Shown here in pieces: positions 31,468 to 42,365 of a stretch of 62,457 nt of DNA (its first letter is position 1; each line of letters starts with the position of its first letter). The translations under genes were made by a program, and so were the position numbers. Source of the stretch: Catenaria anguillulae PL171. Its lineage: Eukaryota; Blastocladiomycota; Blastocladiomycetes; Blastocladiales; Catenariaceae. The stretch is taken from NCBI GenBank assembly GCA_002102555.1, contig MCFL01000140.1, positions 1-62,457 on the forward strand, in the 5' to 3' direction. The notes under the pieces were generated by a model, which saw nothing but the letters and a program-made list of their open reading frames with translations, searched no databases and was not told where the DNA came from.

Positions 31468-34240
31468 GCAAGGCACCCACTCCCGATGAGACGCAGTGCA
31501 TTGTGATTGATTCGGACGGCGAGGAGGAGGAGGAGGTGGGTGATCAGGTCATGGCCACGCCGAGCGCACGCGGCGTGCCAGAGCTAATAAGGGCGAGAGT
31601 CCATTGACTGCCATCAACTTGTCGCCCATCCGCGTTCAACCCGCCGCCGCCGCTGCCGCCGAACCCTCCACCGACGACGACCACATGGACGTGGACACTG
31701 ACCTACCTCCCGTCCCACGCCTGCGCCCAATCCTGCCCGCCGCTCCTGGCCGGTACCCAACGCCTGCCATCCGCGTGGCCATGCCCGAAGACGCCGCGCG
31801 CGTACTTGTAGCGGCCCTCGACTCGCACCTTGGGGACGTTGCGGGACTCGACGCAACCACGCCGCTGGGCCCGCTCGACCCTGAAACCTACCTGTCTGGC
31901 GATCACGTGTGCGGCGATGCCATTGCGCGTATTCAATCCATGGTGCGCGAGCTCGCGCCAATGCGGGCGTCACGAGCGGCTTGGACGCCGTGAACCCGGC
32001 GCTTGATCGTGCCCTGTACGTTGCCCAGGCACATCCCATGGTTGATGTGGAGCCGGCATTGGCCGTCATGCAGGTGGCTGTAGGAAAACATGTGGCCATG
32101 GTCGAGCAAGGCACAAAAGTGATTGTTGACATGCAAGCGGCCGATTCGGATGTGCGTGCGGCGGCAAATGAGGCGGCAAAGGATCTCGCCGAGTTTACAA
32201 GGTTGCAAGAGGCAAGAGAGTATTTGGCGCATTGCGTGCCGAGGATCGGTGGATGGGCAAGCAGTTGGCCATGCTGGCCAGACGCGGCGAGTTGCTGCGG
32301 CGCGTTCAGCGCGCCGCGGGCAAGCAGGCCGGCGTGGTGGAGGGCATCACGGCGGGCACGCAGTGGGCGGACAAGGAGCTGGACAAGATGGCTGTGGCCA
32401 TAGAAGAAAAGACAAGGGCAGTCGAGATCAGGGTCAAGGAGTTGGCCGGTGTGAGGGAGAGGGTCAGGATGGCCGTGGGTGCGCTCGAGGTCGAATGGCA
32501 AGCAAAGATTGCGGGCCGCAGCGGCGCTCAACACGACGAAGACGATGAGGATGTGGCCGAGATTGACGAAGAAGGCCGCCAGGTGCGCATGTCGGCGGCG
32601 GCAACAACGCCACTGCAGCCCACTGTGTCTTGGTTGCTCGAGTTTTGCTCGTTGTTTTTGCACATGGAGCGCATGCTTGCACGCGAGTCGGCAAGGACGC
32701 CACGGGCACCAACAAAAAGAGGCCAAGGACTCTGGCGTCGTGGGTGGCGCATCCGCCGCAAATGACGACGACCGGCACCCGCCCGCCCAGGTTCTCTCAC
32801 GCATGCTGCAATGGTATCTCGAGGCCAAGTCTGGTGAGGCGCAAGCGCAGCACAAGGCCATGTCCACTTGCTTGCGCGCCTTGCAAGCGCACGCCGAAAC
32901 GCTGACTCTGATCCGCCGGCGACCGAGTGGACCACCGGTGCCATGCTCGCGCACGTCCGGTCGGGACTCAACACACTGCAAGGCCACGCAGGTAACCTCA
33001 AGCAGGCAATTCCGTCCACGTATGAGGAGTTGCACGCGCGGCTCGTGTTCAACGAGCGCTTGTGCAAGCGCAACTGCAAGGACATGCAAATGGATTTGCG
33101 CCATGTGCTCGAGACTAAGAACAAGGCGTTTGAGTCGCGGCGCATGACCGATTTGCAAAGGTGCGATGATCAGGTCAGACATTTGCACGAGGCGCTCGAA
33201 AAGGAGGAGAAGCGGTTGGTGGCGATTGAGGAGTTGATGCAGCGCGCGTTTGCCGCCGCGCACAAGTACTTGGATCAAGAGCGGGTTGAGCAATTGCAGC
33301 AAGAATATCTCGAGCTGGGTGTGCTTCTCAAGTTTAACGTGCCCCCGTCAGGCGTGACTGGGACTGGTGCCGCCGGCAGAGGCGTGCGTTCGTCAAAGAA
33401 ACGCGCACGGCCCGGCGCCGAGTCGCCTGCGCCTTCGGTGGGCTCCGCATCGACGAACTTGGGTGCCGGCGCCGAATCGAGCACGGCGGGATCATCCACG
33501 GTCAAAGGCACCTTGCCCTCGTCATTGTCCATGCTCATGGGCGGGCGCACAAAGTATGACGGCGAAGACAACACCGATGACGAGGATCTCCGGTCCGAGG
33601 ACGGGTTTGGATCGTTCCTCATGTCGCCGCCACCCCACAAGGTGCGCCGCGTTTCCGGATCGGCGGCCACACCCAGACAAGCATATTCGCGCACATCGGC
33701 AGCCGCCTATGCGTACTCGCGTGAGCGTCAGCTCCAAGCAGAGGAGGAAGCGGCCGCAGTTGCTGCAGCACAAGCAGCGCAACAGCAACCGGGCGTGCTG
33801 AGGCGTGCACTCACGGCACCCGTTGGCGTTGTCAAGTCCATTTTCTCGTTCAGCTGGTTACCCACGTGGTCCTCGTCAACTGAAGCGTCGGCCCAACAGC
33901 CGCTCGAGGCGGGTCGCGGACCGACCGAGGACGACACGATTCCCGATGCCGAGTACCGCTCGCGCCTACGTGCGCTGACTCAAACGCATTACCGTCGCAA
34001 CACGATGCGTCCCACGAGTGCGAGTGCCAACAGCGCAGATACGTCAACCGTGTCGTCCATGGCTGCATCCACAGCTGACGATACGACCTTGAACTCTGTA
34101 TTGCTTGATTTGGGCAACCAGTCGATGGTATCTGGCACAACCTCTGGTGATCGTGGCCAACTGTCCAATGGCTTGTTCCAGCAGCATGAGGCCGCTGGGC
34201 CGACGATCTGTCCTTGTTGGATGGGGATGATTCGTTTTGA
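29645..34240 (+). CDS. Ankyrin-repeat and coiled-coil protein, reading frame interrupted
   Basis: Exon 1 is 29645-30731; a 79-bp intron (GTACGT...TCTAG) leads to exon 2 at 30811. The N-terminus is disordered and Ser/Pro-rich, then canonical ankyrin repeats follow (RTPLHSAIMRKNPQAIATLI, GYGALHLAVNLGSPGHVKSL, GQTPLHAAAAAGHLAVIDFL), a Gln run, an acidic patch after CIVIDSDGEEEEE (a SUMO-interaction-like motif), long coiled coil (EEKTRAVEIRVKELAGVRER; LHEALEKEEKRLVAIEELMQ) and a basic C-terminal part. From about 31570 on, coding signal moves between frames near 31570, 31965, 32225, 32705, 32900 and 34205, mostly equivalent to one missing base, with no introns there. The probable end is DDLSLLDGDDSF at 34240. 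Roughly 1500 aa if continuous. Function unknown; a nuclear or chromatin scaffold is a guess. Confidence 0.6.
31437..31466 (+). repeat. CAG trinucleotide run (poly-Gln)
   Basis: About ten CAG codons inside the ankyrin/coiled-coil gene encode a Gln run at the end of a helical segment. Confidence 0.9.
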
Positions 34241-34479
34241 TTTCTCTTGTCCTTTTCAGCACATTGTACCTTTTTTTTTCGTTGCACCCATTTCTAATTT
34301 CATTCGCTTGTATTGGTACATCCGTCGATCGCGACTTTCTTTTGTTGTGGTTCGCGATTGTCTTGCCGTTTCCCAGTTTGATGACTTGTTCATACATTCA
34401 AGAATGGATGCACTCATTTTACATTCACACTGGCAGAGGGAGGAGGGATATGTACACAATAGAGGACATGGACAGCAGC

Positions 34480-35210
34480 TTAGAAGAGCTCGTCAACGAG
34501 AAGGGCCTGGGCGCCCGTATCGTTGGTGGGAACTGCCGTGGCGGATGCTGTGGACTCGACCTCGGTCAAGCTTGCCGTGGCCGATTCGGTCGGTGCAACA
34601 CCGTCGACTGGCGCGGCCGTTTGGGTCGCGCCGGGAACAGTGGCCGTAACGCCGGGCACGGTCTCGGTCACGTTGCCGCCATTGTTGTTGCCACCACCGC
34701 CATTGTTGTTGTTCTTGCCAGCGTCGTTGTTGTTCTTCTTGCCCTTGCCGCGGTTCTTCTTGCCCTTCCCACGGTTCTTCTTACCCTTCTTACCCTTCTT
34801 TCCGCGCTTCTTGCCCTTCTTTCCCTTTTTCCCTTCTTTCCCTTCTTGCCGCGCTTCTTTCCCTTCTTTCCCTTAGCCTTACCCTTCTTGCCGGCGTTTC
34901 CGACCTGCTTCTTGGCCTTCGCGATCTGCTTGCCAACGTTTTCGACCACCTTCTTGGCCGCATTCGCGGCCTTTCCAGCGGCACCAGCGACGCCGTTGTT
35001 GTCGTTACCTGCCGCAGGGGTAGGCGAACGCCGGTACAGTTGCGCGTGGTCGAGGTCGGCTGCAACGGGCGCTGCGTTGGCGACGGAAATGCCGATCGAG
35101 CCGGGGAACAGCGATGACGACACGACGGCGAGAGCGGCCAGCGCTACGACAAGGGTGGTCGAGATCTTGGTCGACGAGGACGACGCGGACGTTGAAGGTG
35201 GGGAAGACAT
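34480..35210 (-). CDS. Secreted Lys-rich protein (paralogue), frame interrupted once
   Basis: Starts at ATG 35210 with a hydrophobic signal (STTLVVALAALAVVSSSLFP), then LYRR|SPTPAAG, a dibasic Kex2-like site like that of the 22.6-kb gene. A helical Ala/Lys region (KVVENVGKQIAKAKKQVGNA) leads into a Lys/Gly block. Near 34826-34830, a run of five T on the plus strand, the frame slips by one base. In the next frame the Lys-rich pattern simply continues (KKNRGKGKKNNDAGKNNNNG) into a Thr/Val/Ala tail beginning NVTETVPGVTATV and ending LLVDELF at 34480. Without the slip the product would be about 240 aa. Either a homopolymer consensus error or a recent mutation. Function unknown; see the paralogue. 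Confidence 0.65.
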
Positions 35211-36384
35211 GATGGGAAGAGGACTTGTGAGCGAGTAGAAATGTGTGTGCAGGTAGGGGACGTGCGTCAAGCAGTCTTTTGGGTGAAGTTGAAGCGAGGT
35301 ACAAGTGGAGCGGACGACAAGTAGGCCAGCTAAATGTCGCAAGAGGGAGGGGATGAGTGATCGTGAAAGGGTGGAATTGATGTGGGGGGACTTGCCAGTA
35401 TTTGAATGCAAGACGTACAAAGAGCCTCATGCTATGGTCGATAGGAGAATGGCGGCGGCGGGGGCGCAGGATCGATCACGTTCCAGCAGGGGCAGGTACA
35501 CGCCAGTATAGTCCCGCCAATGGTCTGACTCCATTCACTTTGCTTCAACGCATATCTGTGGCACGCTGCATCAACGTGAGACAAATGACACGACGTAATC
35601 GGTCATGGCAGTGAGGCGTCCACTTAGCCCATGCGCCTTCATGAAAGCATGCCCTGGCAACGAGCTTTGTCCAGACGTGCTCCACCTGGTGGTGCTTGGT
35701 CCATGGCACAGGTAACTCTCATGAATGGCTGGATGCGCTCATGCGAATTACGATCAAAGGTCGCACTGCCTCAGCCGCGGCAAAAACATGAAGGCTGTTC
35801 ACCGAGGTTGGTCGAGAACAGAGGCAAGCCGTGTGGCTCAAGAACTCGCTTGGTCGGTCCTTTTTTTTCCAGCCGACTCCGCGTCATCACTCAACCAGAC
35901 AACGGCATACCTACGCTAGAGCACATGAAGTAAGTCCATCAGAATCCAGAGGTGCATTTGACTTTTCTCGAAGTGTGCTTTCATGGCCATGACGATTGTG
36001 CAAATCCTCAGATCTCACGAAAAGAACTCGTCCCTTCCACTGATGAGAACCATGATTCGATGCACACATGGAACCAGCGCCCATGAAAAAGATTTGATTT
36101 CTCATTGCTCTTCTCCAAGTAGCCGTTGAGTTTCTTCGCTCAACGATCCATGATGTGGGTTTGTTCGCACCCTCCGCATGCGACTTCGCGTCTCCTCGCA
36201 TCTCCAACCAATCGGCGATCGCGCTGGCAAGAGAATGGTGGCACTTGCCCGTCTTCGATAGATCCACACCTTGCCACTTTCCTTTTCCGTCAAGTTCAAG
36301 GAAATATATCTTTGTATCTATTTGCCCTTGACAACTCGCGTATTTCACTATTGGCAATTCTTTGCCCAGTATTCTGCAAAAGAC
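35211..36384. other. Divergent intergenic region
   Basis: A 1.17-kb gap between the Lys-rich gene (-) and the second CAP gene (+). No gene recognised on either strand. Confidence 0.4.
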
Positions 36385-37365
36385 ATGACCCAACCTGTTC
36401 CACCACCGACGGCTGATGTTTGGGAGGCACTTCGCTTGACCAACAATTGTACGCCTTGCGCTGATATGTACTTTGACTTTAATCCAACAACCTCACCCCA
36501 TCCCATCACAGATCGCGCTCGTACCGGCGCATCTCCGGTGTGCATCAACCCAGAACTCACCCGTGCGCTACCCGCATGCAAACGACATGGCAGCAAACAG
36601 TTCCTTTCGCATGTTGGCTCTGACAAGTCGACCATGACGGATCGCATCACTGCCACCGGTTATGCGTGGCGTGCAGCCGCTGAAAACGTGCTCTTTTACT
36701 CGGGCAACTTGGACGCTCCCAAAGCCATCAACCTGTGGGCGGGTCACCTGGTCATGCGAAAAACATGGCTAACGCAGAGTACAGGCACGTCGGCATGGCC
36801 AGGGTGCAGGGTTTTGCCCCGGTGCGACGACGGGTGGGTTGAGGTGCTGGTATTGGGCCCAGGTGTTTGGTATGGCACCCCTCAAACTTGACGTGATCTG
36901 GCTTTGCTTTACTCAGGGATAAAACGATGAGTGAATCTAGGGCGCTCGTTCAAAACCCAATCGTGCTGGCAACTGGTCTCTCGTCCGCCGACAACCACCA
37001 CGGCCGTGCGCCCGCGTCAAGCGCCGACTGCCCGTCAAGGGACTGAACTGGGTATCTTTGAGCAGCCTGCTGAGCCGACTGAAGCATTTGAACGCCTGCC
37101 ACTCACTGCTGCGCCGGCCGTGAATGACCAACCTGGTGCCACATTGACGTCGACCGAGGTGACTGTCGCAAACAACAGCACTTCTTTGCCGGCAAGCACT
37201 CTGACGCTACTTGGTGGTGTGCTGATTGCCGGATGCGTCATTGCGATCGGGGCCATGTTCATGGTGATCCGGGAATCGGCTCGCATCCAGGTTGCTGAGG
37301 AAGAAGATGGCCATCAGCGTGACAGAAAGGGGGTGCTCGAAGACGAGGAGGAGCTCGTCTCATAA
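36385..37365 (+). CDS. CAP/SCP-domain membrane protein (paralogue), frame interrupted
   Basis: Exon 1 is 36385-36448, then a 63-bp intron (GTACGC...CACAG) and exon 2 from 36512, making LTNNYRARTGASPVCINPEL, the same opening as the CAP gene at 20.7 kb. Further on come KRHGSKQFLSHVG and AAAENVLFYSGN. The CAP signature SPGHAKNMANAEYRHVGMAR is present but one frame off, from about 36743. The coding frame returns for DGWVEVLVLGPGVWYG near 36840. A last exon-like segment (to 37365) carries a Thr/Pro-rich linker, a membrane helix (LTLLGGVLIAGCVIAIGAMF) and an acidic tail, so overall architecture matches the paralogue. At least two frame breaks, and the junction to the last segment is unclear. No signal peptide is visible here either. 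Confidence 0.6.
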
Positions 37366-37561
37366 ACTGGATGCTCTCGGGAATGGATGAGTAGAACGAG
37401 TGTATGGAATATGTAGTGGCACAGAAACAGCGAAAAAATAGCACAGCAACGTGAAAAAATACAAATGGGTTTGTTATGTACAAAACAAAAGCAGGAGGAG
37501 AGACAGAGAAAAAATGGTTGGGGAATACAAATACAAAGAACGGTAGATAAAAAAATAAACG

Positions 37562-40500
37562 CTAGACTGGACGCGGCAGTGACGGATATGGCGCATGCGC
37601 ATGCAAGGGCAACTCACCCATTGGCGAGACACTTGTGTCTGGCGATGAGGCAACGACAATAGGCCCGCCATTGACAAATCGGCTCGAGTTACTCGCAATC
37701 GATGCGGCTGATGGCCGGCGCTTGAGATCTACGGCGAGAGGCGGGTGCGAAATGGACGTCGATGTGGATGAGGATGCATTCGATAAGCGTCGTGGCAACG
37801 AGCTTGGCATCGGCAATGCTGGCAGTGAGCCAGTGGCACCATGGCGAGCCAATGATCCGCCACCCAGTGACGGCCCCGATGTGGAAGATGAGTGGCCCGA
37901 ACCCGAACTACTGGAAGCACCAGCAGCATTGTTGGCGGGCAACGAAATCTCGACCGGCAATGCGACACCTTCGCATCCATGCTCCCTGAGCACCGCACAA
38001 AACGCAAGCATCTCGCACAGGTTTGCAAACTGCAGGAAGAAGCAAAATCGCAGCGACTCGACGCGCAAGCACGACCCGTCGTCGGGCGACAAATGCGCGA
38101 ACCCATGTCCTGCCTCCTCGTCTGCCGGCCGCTCGAGTGTGTGAAACGATTCCGGGTCCATATACATGTCCCCGCTCGAGTGAAGCATGCGTGAGCTGGA
38201 CAGGTTCGATGCGTGCGACCGCGTTGGCGAAAAGGGTGTCCGACCGGCAGATCCCGTGTCTGTTGCGCCCACGCTGTCAGCTCTTGCCCGTGCCTGTCGC
38301 GGCAGCGACAAATTGGTCACTGACGGACCGGCGGCACACCGGTTCAACGAGTCTCCTGCCACCCCGCCATTGCGATCCGCAGACCGGAACAACGACCCGA
38401 GGCTACCAGCACGTTGTCTCAACGGGCTCTGGTTTGCCACCAAATCGCGATTCTGCCTGCGCACCAAAATGTTTCCCACATGCTCAGAATACACGCGATC
38501 GCGCCACTCGACCGTGACAATGTGCCGAGTGATAAACACGCGTGCGGGCGCGGGCTGCTTGCGGTTGAAGATGGACCCGATGCCCGACCACTTTTGCGCA
38601 AACGGGACTGTCCATTGTTGCACAGCCCTGCGCTGAACTGTGCGCGCGTGCTCGTGGTCGCCACGGCGGCGGCCGCTTGAGCGCGATTCCACGAACGGGT
38701 TATCACGTGTCTTTTTCTTGTGTAGCAGGTCGGTTGACGAGCTGGGCCCACCTGGCCCGGATGCGGACGAGGAAGGGGCGAACCGGAATGGCGAAGTGGA
38801 CGATTTACGGGTCTTTCTGATGCAGCACTTGACGAGGTACAGCATGGCGGGTCCGTAGACGATGAAGGGAACCGAGCCGGCCATGTAGATGGCGCGCACT
38901 TGGACCACGAGCGGGATAATGAAGAGGAAAGAGACGGGCACCGTGGTCGACGCAACGATGAGGCCAATGAGGTAGACGCCAATCCGAGCTGTTTCGGCGA
39001 GCGAGCGGTGGTCAGCCAAAGGTCAAACAAAACGGGGTAGTGACACCAGCAAAAACGTACTCGAAGTCGCACAAAACCGCCTCAACTTGTTGATCATGTA
39101 AAAGGAGTGCCCAAGCAAAACGGCATAGAAGAGCAGTGTCACCGACACAGTCACCTTGGCCACGACGCCGTAAAACGGCGGGGTGCACCTCGTGTAAATC
39201 GACCGCCCGTTGTCCAACGACGCCGTAAACACCGACTGGACGGGATGCAGTACAATCTTGAGCCCAAAAGCAGCATGGCGATGCCAATCAACCTCACCGT
39301 GAGCCCCGTGGGCGAGTCCTTGACGACCTTGCGCAGCGGCCGTCCAGTATCAAACACCAAAAACCGCAGCCTCAACCAAGCATACACAGAAACCAGTGGA
39401 ATACCAAACCCTAACTCAATCGAGGCGTGGCGAATGTTGCACATGAGCGGCGTGCGCACGCCCGTCACCAGCACCACCTCGGACAGCATGACCCAGCACC
39501 CCACAGCCAGAGCCGCAATCAGCGTGCGCGTCAAATGAGGCAGCGGCGACACCCACATCCACGCGCTTATGAGCAGCACATGCACGGCCGCAAATGCGGC
39601 AAATCCGGCCGTGATGATAGACACTGGGTCGTCCCATGTTGGATTGACGACCACCGGGCGCGGACCATCCAGAGGAATGGCTTCGGTCGACAAGAAGGTC
39701 CAGGCCTGTTGCAACTCGAGCGTCTGCGACTTTGTCACCACCCTGGCGTGCTCAATGGCCTCGAGCGTCGTCTCGTTGAGATACGTGACGCCGCGCACTA
39801 CAAAGTATTCAGGGATCCAATCGCCCGATTGCGTGATTTCGAGCGTCGCATTTTGAATGCGGGTGCCGTTGAAATCACGTAGCGAGATGGCCAGGCGCTC
39901 GTTGGGCGCCGACGGATCTGCTTGCCCCCTGGCCGCGCGCTGCTGTCGGGCAAGGTGCAGCCCCGACGCAAAGTGCTTGTCCCAGCCCGAAACCATGGCG
40001 TACGCACACCCAATCACGAGGTCCATGTTGGCTGCGTTGAAGCCAACGTCGTCAATGGTCACGTTGAGCTGCTGGAACGGGAAGTCCGTTTTGGGAAGCG
40101 CCTCGAGGAACTCGTCGGCCATGTACCCGTACTCTGGCTGTGGGAGCTCGGCTTCGAGAATGTGCGAGGCCGCGCGGCGGTAAAAGGACGCAAAGCGCGA
40201 TTTTGACATGAATTCGGCCATGATGGCTTCGGGAAAGCCGCCAAACGCGATGAGGACGTGCTCGCCATCCCAGAAGCCGCAATTTCTGCAAGGCAGACAG
40301 CCGATCGATCGGAACGATGTGAGAAGATGAAAGGAGCGTCTCAGAGCAAGGCCTGAAATAAACATACTCGAGCGTGGTGAAGAGTTTCGGCCAGTCGTTG
40401 CTTTGAGCGAGCAGGATGCGAGACTCGTGAGTCGCATTTGCACGCAAAGTTGCTCGGGGGCCTCCGTGATGGTTTGAAAGGTGGCTGTGATGCCGACGGT

Positions 40501-41418
40501 GGACGCAACGGAGACAATGGTGCGGAATTCTGGGGAAAAAAAGTGAGGCAATGCTGGTGAGGTCCAGTTTCGCAAACGGGAACCGATGGCGAGGTGGTTG
40601 AGGGGAGCGTACTGAGGAGCATGGTCGCATCCGATTCGTCATAGTACAGCGCGATTCGGCGCCAACGCATAGATTGAAGGAACTGAACCACATTGCGGGC
40701 GACCGTGTCCATGCTCGGGAGCGTACGCTGATGAGTTGTGGGAGGGAAAAGTCAGTCTCGGCGGACGTACTGGCAGATGAATGCACGAAAAACGTACGAA
40801 GAATGTGGGGAATCGGCCCTTGTCACTTAAACTCGGGTGTGAAGCAAACGGCGAGCAAACGGGCACCCCATAATACCCATACAATCCGGCGGCATTGATG
40901 GTTTGTACCGACGTTCCATCGCCAACACGGCGCGCACGTTGCGAGACACGAGCACATCGGCGGCAATGGTCGCCAGGCTGGCTGGATTGCTCGGGTGATA
41001 CGTGTCCACAAGGTGCAGCGTGACATTCATGTTAGGCAGCAGACCCTGGCTGAGGGCGCGCTGGATCCCAAACTCGGTCGCGTATCGGGCGACGCGGTAG
41101 GTGATATCCACGGGCAGCGAAAGATTGTTGCCCCCATAGGGCAGTTGGAGGCCAAGGTCGAGACGGAAGGTCGCGTTGGGCATAGTGCGCAGGTTGATGG
41201 TTTGATAGGTGACGGAGAGGGAGGAATTGCCGCCGGCGGGAAGCCTGGTGGCTGCAGAGCGACCCCTGCGATTCGGGTTGGATGGTGTGCTGGTGTTGTT
41301 GGTAGTGCAGGTGGGCCGTGGCGGTGACCTGCTGTCCGCTTGCAGGTGGAACCAAGACGAGCATGGCGAGGACGAGTGCGGCGGCCAAGGCCAGGATAGT
41401 TCGCCGAAGAGTGACCAT
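37562..41418 (-). CDS. Class C (GABA-B-like) G-protein-coupled receptor
   Basis: Signal peptide from ATG 41418 (MVTLRRTILALAAALVLAML), a periplasmic-binding-like ligand domain (GIQRALSQGLLPNMNVTLHL; INAAGLYGYYGVPVCSPFAS; VVQFLQSMRWRRIALYYDES; FWDGEHVLIAFGGFPEAIMA), then seven helices: VSIITAGFAAFAAVHVLLIS, LIAALAVGCWVMLSEVVLV, LGFGIPLVSVYAWLRL, LTVRLIGIAMLL, VTVSVTLLFYAVLLGHSFYM, GVYLIGLIVASTTVPVSFLF and AGSVPFIVYGPAMLYLV. A Ser-rich cytoplasmic tail of about 400 residues follows. Exons 41418-40798, 40727-40613, 40529-40368, 40285-39063 and 38989-37562; introns of 70, 83, 82 and 73 bp agree in phase. About four one-base-type frame breaks occur (near 41300, 40895, 40440 and 39275). The family senses amino acids or GABA through the extracellular lobes; the ligand here is unknown. 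The overall domain order supports class C strongly. Confidence 0.8.
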
Positions 41419-42365
41419 GGTGGCCAGGGTCTGTCGAGACCGCCATGCGATTCGCAGAGAGCTGGCGGGGACATTTGTCGGCATGGTGTCATGCAATGAA
41501 ACAGTGGAGCAAGGAGAAGATGGCGGCCACGACGGCCGCTGCTGAGGTACAAAGCCTGAGGAGTCTGTCGGTTGGCGGGGTGATGGAAGGTGAGGAGGTG
41601 TCAAGGATGAAGCAACGCTGGCAGTGATTGCTTGACGGTAAACGGCTGGCACGTTTTGGTTTGTGAATCGTCAGATGAAGTTGTACAATTCCATAGCAGG
41701 AGGTCTGAAGGAGAATCTGTCAGGATGCCTGCCAGTCAACAGTCAACGTGTGCAGAAGGGTAAGTGGCCGCCTACCATGAACCCACGGCAAGCCTGTGGT
41801 GAAGAAAGAAGATGGCTCTTTGCTTGAGAACAAAGGTCCAGGTCATAGCCACCGGACTGTTGCCGCCATGTTTGTGCATGCGACTTTTGGGTGTGGCCGA
41901 GGTTGATACGCCAGAGAAAGAAAGGGCAGTCGTCATTAATCAGAGGCTTGTCTATTGAATGATTCTATGGTGGACAGATGATAATGAGGCGCGACCACGT
42001 CGAAATGGGAGTCAAGCCCGCCGTCAATTGAAGCGACGCGTTTGGAGTCAGCGAACGGCACCCTGCCAAGCAAGTGGGTTTCTGGAACACGTCCAACCGG
42101 CAACCGTGCAACCAGAGCACCATTACGACTGCGTTCGCCCTCAATCATTGGCACAGCACATAGATGTTCGCTATGCCCCAGCCAGCTGCATAGTCTTGCT
42201 GCGACCCCTTCCCTGGCCAAACCGTGCTCGATATCGCCTTTGACGATCGACATCCGTGTCTTTGCCATCTCGTACAACCTCCTGTCCGGTTCCGACATAT
42301 CAAGACGCAGCAAGACGCTTCACGATTCTGCTGCAAAAGTTCAAATGCGGGGGTGGATTTAGCGC
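41419..42365. other. Divergent intergenic region
   Basis: A 947-bp gap between the GPCR (-) and the unassigned gene (+). No gene recognised. Confidence 0.35.

Noticed and set aside
34243-34649. Continuation of the ankyrin/coiled-coil frame past 34240
   Set aside because: It reads through AT-rich 3' sequence and into the opposite-strand Lys-rich gene; composition changes abruptly, and the acidic ending at 34240 in the neighbouring frame is more protein-like.
36449-36511. Reading the CAP paralogue without its first intron
   Set aside because: The unspliced frame inserts 21 residues between LTNN and RARTG, whereas splicing restores the LTNNYRARTG opening shared with CAP proteins.
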